DNA of 64,000 bases from Candidatus Sumerlaeota bacterium. Its GTDB lineage: Bacteria > Sumerlaeota > Sumerlaeia > MWCT01 > JAUWMI01. The notes below the pieces were generated by a model. The model ran no database searches. It saw nothing but the letters and a program-made list of their open reading frames with translations, and was not told the DNA's origin. The stretch is from contig JAUWMI010000009.1 in assembly GCA_030613245.1 (NCBI GenBank), positions 1-64,000 of the forward strand. Direction: 5' to 3'. Each line of letters opens with the position of its first letter. Position 1 is the stretch's first letter. Below are positions 16,359-26,600 of the stretch, piece by piece. Made by a program: the position numbers and the translations under genes.

Positions 16359-17713
16359 CGTTTCCTCTGCCCGGTTATGAACACTTGAATCTTTCGCATC
16401 CGATCGCGCAAAAACTGAATGCTTCGACGCACCGCATCACGATACCCAGCCAGATCCTCGCGGGTAATTATAAAAAACTCGTGCAAGCGCCGCATACCGC
16501 TATCGCGCACAAACAGCGTGAAATAGACAAGAAACATCAACATGTAAACACCCGTGGTGGCAATTGCCGTACCTCGAATCCCGTATTGCACGGTCAGCCA
16601 GATAACCAGCGGCACCTTTATGGCAAGCATTATCCACGCTATTGTCGCAGCTATCCATGGCTTCCCCTTATGACCAGTAAAATAGATGGCAAAGATGCGG
16701 CACCCTCCGAAAAATATCGTTCCGCATAAAAGCACGCGGAGCGGAAAAAGACTGGGCAAGTATTGCTTCGTGTAAACAAGCGCAATTAGCGGATAGCTCA
16801 CTGCCAGCAACGCCACAACGATCACCGCCGAAATGAAAAACGTGTTGCGAAAAAGCTTCTTGATCAACTCGCACGCTTCCGGCTTCTCCGCTCCCGTCAC
16901 GCTCGAATACGATGCCTTCTCCATTGATGCTGCTACCATCCATACCTTCTCCGCCAACGAGGTGGCAAGCCCGTAGTACCCTATTCCAATATCGCCAATC
17001 CTGTTACTGATGACCATCCAATCCACACGCCCGAGCAGCGTTGAGAAAACGTTACTGATGTGAGCCACTATGCCGAATCCCAATACCCGCTTGAGCAGAG
17101 TCTTATTCACCGGCACCCACAGAGGCACCCAGCGGTGCAGAATATAAACCATACATATGACAGCAAGAATCTGCACAACGGCCCACGAAATCAGCAACGT
17201 AGTAAGCCACAGCCGCAAGATCAACAAAATAATGATAAACAGCACTGACTGCACTACGTAGTATGTGGCGTTGAAGTACGAGAGCAGCTTGATCTCACCC
17301 AGACCAATCAACATACCACCCCACACCACGTGGTAGAATGTAAAAGGTAACAAGCCCACAGCTATCAGCAGGTGAGGGGCACTGACGTCGCGAAATAGCA
17401 CGTGCCGCAGCCACTCACCACTAATCAGCACCACAGCAAACACAAACAGCGTCATCACAATGATCACGCACACCGACAGGCTGTGCAGGTCCGCCAGCTT
17501 TGTACGATCTTTTCCAAGATGGTAGGTATTTGCTATCCCAATTCCCAGGTTCGACATGTTGACACAAAGCAGATTGCAAAACAGCACCAGGCGAAACACA
17601 CCGCTGACTTTTGGTCCCAGAATAACCGCGACTGCTACACCCGACACAAAGGTGAACGCCAGAATTACCAGCTGCGACACAAAATCATACGTGCTCTTCT
17701 TCGCAATACTCAC
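16355..17713 (-). CDS. Polysaccharide flippase (Wzx/MATE-like, MOP superfamily)
   Basis: 452 residues with about 12-14 hydrophobic segments, starting STYDFVSQLVILAFTFVSGV, the common N-terminal helix of polysaccharide exporters. It is expected to move lipid-linked glycan across the inner membrane. The start codon is GTG with AAGGA about 10 bases upstream. It is coupled to the downstream glycosyltransferase and is 40 bases from the upstream acyl ligase gene. The substrate cannot be inferred. Confidence 0.82.
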   Translation of the reverse strand: MSIAKKSTYDFVSQLVILAFTFVSGVAVAVILGPKVSGVFRLVLFCNLLCVNMSNLGIGIANTYHLGKDRTKLADLHSLSVCVIIVMTLFVFAVVLISGEWLRHVLFRDVSAPHLLIAVGLLPFTFYHVVWGGMLIGLGEIKLLSYFNATYYVVQSVLFIIILLILRLWLTTLLISWAVVQILAVICMVYILHRWVPLWVPVNKTLLKRVLGFGIVAHISNVFSTLLGRVDWMVISNRIGDIGIGYYGLATSLAEKVWMVAASMEKASYSSVTGAEKPEACELIKKLFRNTFFISAVIVVALLAVSYPLIALVYTKQYLPSLFPLRVLLCGTIFFGGCRIFAIYFTGHKGKPWIAATIAWIMLAIKVPLVIWLTVQYGIRGTAIATTGVYMLMFLVYFTLFVRDSGMRRLHEFFIITREDLAGYRDAVRRSIQFLRDRMRKIQVFITGQRKR

Positions 17714-17753
17714 CGCGCTACGTCCTTCGCATCATGTCTAAATGAGAGAAGTA

Positions 17754-19316
17754 TCATCTGTTCTGTGCTTCTCCTTGTGCATCACGCTTCTCCGCTCGCA
17801 CCAGCATATACTTGAGCACCTTGCCCAGCACATTGCATGGCAAATCTGCCAGAAATTCCACCTCGCGCGGAATCTTAAACGAGGCCAGCTGCTTCCTGCA
17901 AAACTCCTTCAAGTCGCGCGCACTCACGTGACAATTCTCCTTAATCTTCACAAACGCCTTGGGATATTCCCCGCGTAACTTATCGTGCACCCCCACCACA
18001 GCCACCAACTCCACCGCAGGATGCGCAGCGATCACATCCTCAATCTCCTGCGGATAAATATTTTCGCCACCGCAAATGATCAGATCTTTTTTTCTCCCTG
18101 TAATATAGAGAAATCCATCATCATCCAGAAATCCACAATCCCCCGTGTGCAGCCACGCCTCTTTGGTAATCACCTGGCGCGTCTCCTCCTCCAGGCCATG
18201 GTATCCCTTCATTACGTTGTCGCCCTGCACCATGATTTCGCCAATTGTTCCGCGCTCCAGGCGTTGCCCACGATCGTCCCAGATTTCCACTCGCAGGTTG
18301 GGCAGCGGAAATCCGACGCTCCCTGGCCGCCGCTTCTGCGGAAGATTCACCGAAATCACTGGAGCGGCTTCTGTCAGGCCATATCCGTTGAGCAAGGGCA
18401 TCCCCGTTGCATCCTCAAACGTCTTCTCCAGCAATGGCGACAAAGGTCCGCCACCTGATATGGCATAACGCAACGAACCAAGCTGCGTCTTGCTTAGCAG
18501 CTGCGACTTCAGCAGCAGCTCGTACATTGCCGGCACCAGCATCAGCACGCTCACACGCTCATCCGAGACGAGCTTCAGCATTTGACTGGCCATGAATCGC
18601 CCCTGGAGAACAACCCGTGCACCGCTTAGAAGTGGAAGAAGCATTGCCGCGGTAATTGCGAATGAGTGAAACAGTGGGAGTACGCACAGAAACACGTCAT
18701 CCGGCCCGATGGCCATCAGCTCGCGACAACCCTTATAATTTGCAACCAGATTCCGATGGCTCAGCACCACACCTTTTGCCATGCCCTGCGTTCCTGAGGT
18801 ATAGAGCAGACATGCAGCATCCTCCGCACCTACACCGCTATCCCGCTCTAGCGTTGCAATCGCCCCCACCGTATCATCCAGTTTTGCCTTTCCATATCCT
18901 TGCATCATCTCCGGCTGATCAAGATACACCACCTTGAGCGTACCACCACTTGCCTCACATAGATTACGCGCCAGCTCACTGAACGGCAACGCCGTCAGAA
19001 GCAATGAAATTTTTGCATCGTTCAGAATTCTGTGAATCTCCGACGGACTCAGCAGAAAATTTACCGGCACAACCGTCTTCCCTGAAACCATAACCCCAAA
19101 AAATGCTGCGAGATACCCGATACTATTAGGCAGGAGAATGCCAATGTTTTCCGGCCCTGCGCCTCTTTGTTGCCGGATAATCCTTGCTATTCCCAGAGCC
19201 TGCCCGGCCAGAGCGGCGAGCGGGAGACGCACTTCGCCGTCTACAACCTTTTCTTCATGCGGCGCTTGCTCCACCACGCGCCCGAACAAAGTGACCAGCG
19301 TTTCAGCACGTTCCAT
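17754..19316 (-). CDS. AMP-dependent acyl-CoA/acyl-ACP synthetase
   Basis: About 520 residues of the ANL superfamily, which activates a carboxylic acid as acyl-AMP before transfer to CoA or ACP. Visible motifs are the P-loop YTSGTQGMAKG, GYGLTEAAPVIS, the TGD motif WLHTGDCGFLDDDG, the hinge ITGRKKDLII, and the C-terminal catalytic Lys in NVLGKVLKYML. Frames extend upstream to 19352 (TTG) and 19331 (ATG), but the ATG at 19316 has AAAGGTG 7 bases upstream. It lies at the head of the surface-glycan operon, so it might supply an acyl group for glycan or lipid modification; a general fatty acid role is equally possible. Confidence 0.85.
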   Translation of the reverse strand: MERAETLVTLFGRVVEQAPHEEKVVDGEVRLPLAALAGQALGIARIIRQQRGAGPENIGILLPNSIGYLAAFFGVMVSGKTVVPVNFLLSPSEIHRILNDAKISLLLTALPFSELARNLCEASGGTLKVVYLDQPEMMQGYGKAKLDDTVGAIATLERDSGVGAEDAACLLYTSGTQGMAKGVVLSHRNLVANYKGCRELMAIGPDDVFLCVLPLFHSFAITAAMLLPLLSGARVVLQGRFMASQMLKLVSDERVSVLMLVPAMYELLLKSQLLSKTQLGSLRYAISGGGPLSPLLEKTFEDATGMPLLNGYGLTEAAPVISVNLPQKRRPGSVGFPLPNLRVEIWDDRGQRLERGTIGEIMVQGDNVMKGYHGLEEETRQVITKEAWLHTGDCGFLDDDGFLYITGRKKDLIICGGENIYPQEIEDVIAAHPAVELVAVVGVHDKLRGEYPKAFVKIKENCHVSARDLKEFCRKQLASFKIPREVEFLADLPCNVLGKVLKYMLVRAEKRDAQGEAQNR

Positions 19317-19734
19317 CTCTACACCTTTCATGGCATCCCGTTTTTCTAACAAGAACTATGGAGAATATCTCACGAAAAGCAAGAAAAAACCAGGATAAAC
19401 CAATAACTCACGGCCAGAATGGACATGCCACACAAACCATGCTCCACAAATGGACATGCCACCAAATATAAGGTGGCACGGGCATCTTGTAAGTGGCACG
19501 GGCATCTTGCCACAGGTGCATTTTCAACTTGCCCGTGATACCTCGTACTCAGCGAGGAAGAATCTATTGCGTTTGGGCGGGGAAAAATCACCGGAACAAT
19601 AGCTAACTTACGTGGCGCTTGACAAATGGCCGCTCTCACGCCATGTAAGAAACGTACTCTGCTCAGCAGCGTTTTCAAAGCGTGAAATACAGATCATCCC
19701 TCATTTGTACGCCTCAGGCGTATTGGGAAATCCC
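19317..19734 (+). other. Divergent intergenic region with tandem repeats
   Basis: About 400 bases between the divergent acyl ligase and acyltransferase genes. A GGACATGCCA pair (about 19420-19460) and two copies of GTGGCACGGGCATCTTG (about 19473-19507) form a small repeat cluster with complementary parts. No gene is evident. Promoters in both directions are expected but not identified. Confidence 0.5.
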
Positions 19735-20409
19735 ATGGCAAAACAGCGACGCGCCATCTATTATTTTTTTCTGCAAACCATCGGTATTCCGCTAGCCTAC
19801 GTCTTGATCCGCCTCATTGTTCTAACGCTGCGCATCCGCTTCACCAATCAGCACATTCTCGATGCCCTACTCGCTGAGGAAAAAGGCATCATCTATGCAT
19901 TCTGGCATGGCGACCTCGTGCTGACTGCCCCTCTTGGTGCGATAGCGAATCGCAGACGCCGTATCTTTATCATGACCAGCCTGAGTCGGGATGGTGAGCT
20001 GCTAGCCCGTTTTCTGCGTCTCTTCAAGTTTGGCACCGTACGAGGCTCTACCTCGCGGGCTGCTGTGCAAGGACTCCACCAGCTGAAGAAGCGGCTCGAC
20101 GAAGGCTATAGCGTGGCAGTCGCCGTTGACGGCCCGCGTGGCCCGCGCCATCAGGTTAAACCCGGCATTGCTCTCCTTGCCAAGGCTTCTGGCTGTCCGA
20201 TTCTTCCGTCTGCTATTACTCTGTCGCATGCGATTCGACTCCGCTCCTGGGATCGGTGTGAAATCCCTCTGCCCTTTTCCCGCTGTGAGGTTCGCTTAGG
20301 CACACCCGTCCGGCTTGCGCCCAACACTGACCACGAGACGCTGCACCAGGTATGCCGCGAACTCGAGGCAACACTGCTAGACTTGAAAGGCACACAGAAA
20401 CCGCAATAA
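19735..20409 (+). CDS. DUF374 lysophospholipid acyltransferase-like protein
   Basis: 224 residues. The WHG of YAFWHGDLVL, the SLSRDGELLARFLRLFKFGT block, VRGSTSRAA, and VDGPRGPRHQVKPG are the landmarks of DUF374, a PlsC-related acyltransferase family common in Gram-negative bacteria with suspected roles in lipid A or phospholipid acylation. One N-terminal hydrophobic segment would anchor it to the inner membrane. A longer frame starts at 19612, but the family begins near MAKQRRA, hence 19735. Its TAA is followed immediately by a palindrome. Confidence 0.82.
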   Translation: MAKQRRAIYYFFLQTIGIPLAYVLIRLIVLTLRIRFTNQHILDALLAEEKGIIYAFWHGDLVLTAPLGAIANRRRRIFIMTSLSRDGELLARFLRLFKFGTVRGSTSRAAVQGLHQLKKRLDEGYSVAVAVDGPRGPRHQVKPGIALLAKASGCPILPSAITLSHAIRLRSWDRCEIPLPFSRCEVRLGTPVRLAPNTDHETLHQVCRELEATLLDLKGTQKPQ

Positions 20410-20456
20410 GTAGGGGCGGTTCGCGACTTGTGCGCCTCAGGCGTAACCGCCCCTAC
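20410..20456 (+). repeat. Long GTAGGGGC-family palindrome after the DUF374 gene
   Basis: A 47-base unit almost identical to 14567-14614, beginning at the first base after the stop codon. It could fold into a strong hairpin in the mRNA 3' end. Confidence 0.85.
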
Positions 20457-20566
20457 ATTTCCGGAGAAGCCCATTGACATTTGCATCGCCTCACGCACAA
20501 TAAAACACGCCAGATTATTCAGGCCTACCAAAGTCGCACGATTTCAGGAGGAAAGGAGTCTTACCC

Positions 20567-21211
20567 ATGAAATTCTTTCTCGATACCGCTGACATCGAAG
20601 AGATCAAGCGAGCCAAAGCCCTTGGCATCCTTGACGGCTTGACCACCAACCCAAGCCTGGTGAGCAAAACTGGTCGGAAATTCTCTGAACTCCTACCTGA
20701 GCTCGTCACCCTTGTTGACGGCCCAATCAGCGCCGAAGTTATAGCCACCGACACTGCAGGCATGATAAAAGAAGCAGAAGCACTGGCCGCTGTAGCACCA
20801 AATATTGTGATCAAGATCCCCCTGATCCCCGACGGCCTCGTAGCCACCAGGGTGTTGAAGAGCAAGGGCATCAAGACAAACGTCACACTCTGCTTCAATG
20901 CGCTCCAGGCACTGCTCGCCGCCAAAGCAGGCGCTACCTACGTAAGCCCTTTCATCGGTCGCCTCGACGACATCGGCCACGTTGGCATGGACGTCGTGAG
21001 TGATATTAAAACCATCTTCACCAATTATAAGTTCACCACCCAGATTATCGTCGCCAGTATTCGGCATCCACTCCACGTACTGGAAGCCGCACTGATCGGT
21101 GCCGACATCGCCACCATCCCCTTTTCTGTGTTCGACAAACTCGTCTCGCATCCACTCACCGACAAAGGGCTCAAAAGATTTCTTGACGACTGGAAAAAGG
21201 TCCCCCGCTAA
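20567..21211 (+). CDS. tal: Fructose-6-phosphate aldolase/transaldolase (TalC/MipB type)
   Basis: 214 residues, the length of the short transaldolase class. It starts [13 protein letters not shown], and contains [11 protein letters not shown], the Schiff-base lysine in [31 protein letters not shown], and [12 protein letters not shown]. It works in the non-oxidative pentose phosphate pathway, or as an aldolase on fructose 6-phosphate; the two cannot be told apart here. A GGAGGAAAGGAG site precedes the ATG. Confidence 0.92.
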   Translation: MKFFLDTADIEEIKRAKALGILDGLTTNPSLVSKTGRKFSELLPELVTLVDGPISAEVIATDTAGMIKEAEALAAVAPNIVIKIPLIPDGLVATRVLKSKGIKTNVTLCFNALQALLAAKAGATYVSPFIGRLDDIGHVGMDVVSDIKTIFTNYKFTTQIIVASIRHPLHVLEAALIGADIATIPFSVFDKLVSHPLTDKGLKRFLDDWKKVPR

Positions 21212-21947
21212 GTACATATCAAATACAATGACGTATTATGATTCATTATGAAAAATAGAGATATTGAGTCTTTCAAAAAATGCATTCAGAGGTTATGCTC
21301 GCAGCCGTGTTGAAACCGTTGTATGTTGTCGGGGCAGACCCGTGTGTCTGCCCTAAAAAAAAGGGCGAACACATAGGTTCGCCCCTACATGCCGATAAAT
21401 GTATCTCCTATTCATCCAGTCTGCCCCTATTTCATCCCATTATTATAATGTAAGGGCGTTCAATTGAACGCCCCTACTTGCCCATCCTGTTAATTGTGCT
21501 GATCTTTTGTTACATCAATAAGCCCCAGGCTCACTAATGCCATACTCTTCCCAGTTATCTGGGGCAACGTCCCACAATATTGCAAGCCCTGAAAGGGCGT
21601 AATATTCTCAATCGCTGGTTAATGACTGGGGCATGAATCTTTCGTGGGTATAAAGATTATTTCGCCCTATTCAGGGCTGATGGAGGGAAATAATTTAACC
21701 TTAAACCCAGCGCTACGCACTGGGCTATTTTATTCCGTTCCTTCGGAACTTAACAATTCTTGCGATACCATAGCCATAATCAGAATTGCTTCCCCCTGCC
21801 TGTTTTGCCCACACTAAATTCTGAGATATCAGATGTCGCCATGCCTTCGGGTTCTTGCGTCTGGATTCGGGAAAGAGGGAAGATGGAAGTGAGAAGTGGG
21901 ACGCAGGAAGGCATCCGGTGAGTATATTGGATGGATTTCTGGATGTC
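21212..21947 (+). other. 736-bp intergenic repeat field
   Basis: No gene is visible. It holds three GTAGGGGC-type palindromes (21331-21477) and, at about 21570-21755, another set of hairpins: GCCCTGAAAGGGC, CGCCCTATTCAGGGC, AACCCAGCGCTACGCACTGGG and CCGTTCCTTCGGAAC. It separates the transaldolase gene from the convergent FHA/kinase operon, where terminators are expected; the hairpins may serve this. Confidence 0.6.
21331..21477 (+). repeat. Cluster of three GTAGGGGC-type palindromes
   Basis: Units at 21331-21353 (inner arms CAGACCCGTGTGTCTG), 21363-21388 (GAACACATAGGTTC) and 21450-21477 (GTTCAATTGAAC). The outer GGGGC/GCCC arms are shared while the inner arms differ but remain self-complementary. 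Confidence 0.8.
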
Positions 21948-23654
21948 CTAGCTGGTAATAAGCTGCCTACTTGTAGGAAGGACCATTATAAATTTGGCGC
22001 CACGACCAATGTGGGTTTCCACCCGGATGGTTCCTTTATGCCGCTCAACGATCTTCTTAGAAATAGCCAGTCCAAGTCCTGATCCTTCAGAGCCCCTGGT
22101 ACCGAAAAACACACTCCAGATTCTCGGTAGCACCTCATCGCTAATACCCAGACCTGTGTCTCGGACCGAAATGGCAAAGTAATCGCCCTCGGGTAATGCT
22201 TCAGTTCGAATCTCGATTCGGCGTTCGTCATCAGGCTTCTCCGGTTTGTCCTCAATGGCCTCAAAGGCATTCCCTATCAGGTTCCTCAGGGCCTCTTCAA
22301 TCGCTTTCTCGTCCATCCACGCGAGTTTCACCGTCGGGTCCAGAGTCACAGCCAGATCAATAGACTGCTGCATCACTGCTGACCGGTATGAATCGCTAAT
22401 ACGCTTAACAAACTCATTGACGCTCACGATGACCAGCTCGAGCTTACGGTCAGTTGAATAAGCCATTATTCCCTGCATAAGGTTAAGCATCTGCTCGTAG
22501 CTTGCTTTCAACTCCCTCCACACTTGCTCGGCGCCTTGCGAATCCTGCCTGCGCAGCGCGCGATCCATCTGTTTCAGGCGGTCTGAACTGTCCGACAGTA
22601 CGCTCTGCAGAAACTGACCCATGCTGGCAATCGTCTCGCCAGTTGCAGCAGACCGGTCACGTCGCACCTGCTCGCGATGCAGCGAATCGTAGTCAAGCGC
22701 CAGACCAACCTGATTAGCAATACACGCCAGCAGTGAAATGTCGCTCTCCGTAAACGTTCTCTTCGCCGTGAAGGAGTCAAGATACACGGCTCCCCGGACC
22801 CGTTTGCCCCCTACAAGTGGCGCGCACAGCGAATTCTGGACTTGCCCCCTCAGAATACTACTCGAACTATACGGCTGCTGCGGGGTAAACAGAACGGCTA
22901 TCTTTTCGCTCACCACGCGCCGGACAATCGCCGTGCTGAAGCCCATATTGTCATCTCGCGACACTGACAATTCTGGCCGAAACCAGCACGTTTTCACCTC
23001 GAATTCCGACGCCTCTCCCCCTTCCATGTACAAATCATGCCGGTAAATCACCAGCACGCGATCCGCACCGGTCGCTACACCCAGACATTCAATCACCTTC
23101 TCCAGCATTATTCCTGAGTCGCGAGTCTCATTGATAATTTCACCCACTTCGTATAGCACACGCAAATTACGCCGAATCTGATTCAGCATTTTGGGATCAA
23201 TATTTTGCACCTTCTCCAGACTCGCGACCGAGAGCTCCATAGCGGTCTTCGCCTCACTTGCTTTGATCTTCGAGCTAATGATATCGCGATATTCCTCAAA
23301 CGCCTCCTCTTCAATCACGGCTCGCACTTCCGCGGTGCTACACTCATCCAGATCCGATGTGCGCAGAAAAATCAGCTGATAGCGAGATTCCTTACCAAAC
23401 GTGATCACCGCATTGTTATCCAGGAACTGCTCAACAATACGCCGGCCATTCACGAACGTCCCATTCGTACTCTGCAGATCCGTGACCACATACTGGCCGT
23501 CGCGAAATCGCACCACACACTGGTCGCGCGAGATCGCAGGTGAGGACAGCACAATATCAACTTCCGGACTCCGACCGATGCGCACCTCGCCCTGCGCAAT
23601 CTCGTAAGTCTGCGAATCCTTCCCTTCCACACAGAGTTTTAGTTTTGCACTCAT
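21948..23654 (-). CDS. FHA-GAF-histidine-kinase-like protein lacking the phosphoacceptor His
   Basis: 568 residues. FHA domain at about 1-97 (GRSPEVDI, then NGTFVNGRR), although the usual SxxH is SRDQ at 42-45. GAF domain at about 165-325. A DHp-like two-helix region at about 335-405 reads GETIASMGQFLQSVL where relatives have xxLSHYIKNIL, so the phosphoacceptor His is replaced by Gln347. The HATPase domain is complete: N box NLIGNAFEAIED, G1 DTGLGI, G2 GSGLGLAI. FHA domains bind phosphothreonine, and the upstream gene 11 bases away is a Ser/Thr kinase, so the kinase may dock on or feed this protein. It may act as a pseudokinase or an ATP-dependent scaffold. Confidence 0.85.
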   Translation of the reverse strand: MSAKLKLCVEGKDSQTYEIAQGEVRIGRSPEVDIVLSSPAISRDQCVVRFRDGQYVVTDLQSTNGTFVNGRRIVEQFLDNNAVITFGKESRYQLIFLRTSDLDECSTAEVRAVIEEEAFEEYRDIISSKIKASEAKTAMELSVASLEKVQNIDPKMLNQIRRNLRVLYEVGEIINETRDSGIMLEKVIECLGVATGADRVLVIYRHDLYMEGGEASEFEVKTCWFRPELSVSRDDNMGFSTAIVRRVVSEKIAVLFTPQQPYSSSSILRGQVQNSLCAPLVGGKRVRGAVYLDSFTAKRTFTESDISLLACIANQVGLALDYDSLHREQVRRDRSAATGETIASMGQFLQSVLSDSSDRLKQMDRALRRQDSQGAEQVWRELKASYEQMLNLMQGIMAYSTDRKLELVIVSVNEFVKRISDSYRSAVMQQSIDLAVTLDPTVKLAWMDEKAIEEALRNLIGNAFEAIEDKPEKPDDERRIEIRTEALPEGDYFAISVRDTGLGISDEVLPRIWSVFFGTRGSEGSGLGLAISKKIVERHKGTIRVETHIGRGAKFIMVLPTSRQLITS

Positions 23655-23665
23655 TTTATATCTTC

Positions 23666-26600
23666 TTAATGAATGGTTTCCGGCGAAATAGTCCTCAGCA
23701 TCTCGTAAAGATCATTCCCGTCTCTGGGGCGTTGCTCTCGATCCTTTTCCAGACAGCTAAAGATCACCTCACGAAACCTTTCCGGCACGTCCGCACGCAA
23801 CTTCTCTAACGGTGGCGGCTCGCTATGAAGATGCTGGGCAAGCACATTGCCACCGACAAATGGTGTGTGTCCAACCAGCAGCTCGTACATCATAATCCCC
23901 AAGGCATAAATGTCCGTGCGCGAATCAACTTCCTTGCCCTTGATCTGTTCGGGTGCCATATAGGGTAACGAGCCCATCAGGCTGCCCTCCCGCGTCAGGC
24001 TGACCTCATCGGCCAGCCGGGCCAGGCCAAAGTCCATCACTTTGACGTTGTCGCCATCTGTGGTTATCATGATGTTTTCTGGCTTGATATCACGATGAAT
24101 AATGTTCTCCTTGTGCGCCTGGCTGAGCGCATCAGCAATCTGCAGTGCATAGCGCAACGCCTGCAGAACCGCCAAGGTCTGCTGGTTCTGTAGGATTTTG
24201 CGCAAATTCGTACCCTTGATGTACTCCATGGAAATAAAACATTCGTTCTTTTCCGCACCCACATCGTATATGGCCACAATGTGCTGATGGCTCAGCCGCG
24301 CAGTGGCTCGCGCCTCTCGTACCAGGCGCTGGCGCAACACCTCGTTGTGGCTCAGGTGCGTAGGGAGCACCTTCCACGCCACCTCACGGTTCAGCTTGCG
24401 GTCAAGTGCCAGGTAAACAACACCCATTCCTCCCTCTCCCAGGCGCGACATAATCTGGTAGCGCCGCCTCATGTCGTCGCTCAGATCGTGAATCCGTCGC
24501 GTCATTGAGGCCTGCGAAGCCTGGGATGAACCACTTGCATCGGAAAATACCGCACTCAGCTCCTCAACCCGTTTCAGCCGATCCCGCACATCGCGATAGT
24601 AGAAATCCACTGCAAGAATCTTCTCGTAAATCTCCTTCGAGTTCGGAAAGCGGCCTGCAAACTCGTAGGCCAGGCCCAGACCGTAGAACGCCGGCCGGTT
24701 CTCAAATGTCACCTTTGTTGCCCCACCCAGGCACTCCATGTAGCGGTCAATCGCAATATCATAGAGCTGCTCCTGCACAAAGCACTCGGCCAGGCTCATC
24801 AGGGCATCCCGGCGGTATTCCTCCGCTGGAACCAGCTTCTGAAAGACTTTAATCGCCTCTTCGATGCGCTCCTCCCGCAAGTACAAGACTCCAAGCGCGT
24901 AGGCGATCTGATTGTCCTCGCCATACTCATCCAGATGTTTCTCATAGTTTAAAATGGCCTGCTGGTTCTGATTCACGTCCCGGTAGAGCTTAGCCGCCTT
25001 GTTGTATAGTTCCGCTCGTTCGTAAAAGCTGGCCGACAGCAACTTGTCCGAAAGCCCCTCGTAGAGTTCAGCCGCTTTCTCGAAATTACCTGCTTTCCCA
25101 TAACAATACGCAGCCTTAGCGAGCTCCTGAATTTCCTCATAAAGTCCCGCGGCTTTTCCGAAATTTCCCGCCTTCTCAAAGTGGTTCGCCGCTGTCAGAA
25201 TATCACCAATAAGGTGGATATTCTGCGCTGCCTTCTCGAAGTCGCCCACTTCCTTATAGAGCCGAAACGCCTCTTTATGGTCGGCAATTGATTCATAAAT
25301 CTCCGCTGCCTTGCACAAGTCCTTGCCCGCTTCATAGCACGCTGCGGCCCGCCGTTTACAATCAAGCAGTTGCAGTGACAGCATGACGCGGTTCTCCAGC
25401 GCCAGCGTAAAATGCCCCGGACGTCGATCCAGACTTACCACTCGGATTTTATCTTCATAGTGCCATTGCCCATGACATCTCCCCTCAACGTCAAACACCA
25501 GCACATCATGGGCATCAGCCAAAACTACAAGCGGCTCATCGGATAGATAGAAGAAATCTTCAATCGCCTCACCATGCGTATGACACCACACTTCCTCCAG
25601 GGCTCTGGTGAAAACCCCGATCCGATTCTCTCCTATGCCTGCCAGTACATGGTCAGCCTGGCCTCCGCACCGCAACCTATAAACGCGACCCCCAAGCGAA
25701 CGTCGCTTCCGCACCACACCGCTCGCGTCAAGACAATACAAATCCCCGGCCAGCGTTCCAGCATACACTGTCTGCTGATCCGGCGCATGACAGACACTCC
25801 ATGCCTTGAACGACGTCTCTAGCTCCCACCTGACGTCCCCTGTGGCATCCAGACACTGAATTATGTCCCCCGTGGCGATCACCACACTCTCGCCTTCTCG
25901 AGACACCGACATCCCGCGCACCACCTCAGGGTATTCCTTTTGCCAGACCACCGTATGTTTGTCATCCAGACAGTAGAGCTGCCCATCGTCCGTCCCAACG
26001 ATAATGCGGCTCGCCTTTTCGTCAGTGCTTAGCGACACTGGGAAGGCTGCACCCGGAATCTTGAATTGCCAAACTCGCTCGAATTCCTCATTAAACAAAA
26101 GGATCTCGCGAGTATCCAGTCCTATGACTAGATGCCCGGATTTCAGGGCGTGGGCCGTACAAATCACCTCGCCACGTTCCTCAATCCGTTGCACTTCCTC
26201 ACAAAGCAGCAAAACCTCATATAGCGCCGCTGCCCGCAGTACAGTGCCTGCATCCTGCTCATAATATTCTGCAGCACGCTGAAGGTGATTGCGCTGCTCG
26301 TATATCTCGCCCGCCTTCTCGAAGTTCTGGTTCTTCACATACAGCGCTACTGCCTTCTCCACATCACCGATCAGCACATAAAGCGCCGCCGCGCGGTCCA
26401 GCTGGCCCGCTCGTTCCCAGAGCGCCGCCGCATAAAGGTGTTCCCCGTTTGCTTCGCACGTCTTTGCATCTTCTGCACTACGACCCTTCTTTTCGTACAT
26501 CTGCAGCACAATATCATGGTGCCCAAGCCGCTTGTACAGCCGAATAGCATCGTCCAGATGCCCTCCCATTGCATAGTACTGCGCTGCCTTCTCGCGCTTT

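Noticed and set aside
21331-21477. CRISPR-like array
   Set aside because: The repeated units are palindromes of unequal spacing with variable cores, not direct repeats with unique spacers, and no cas gene is present.
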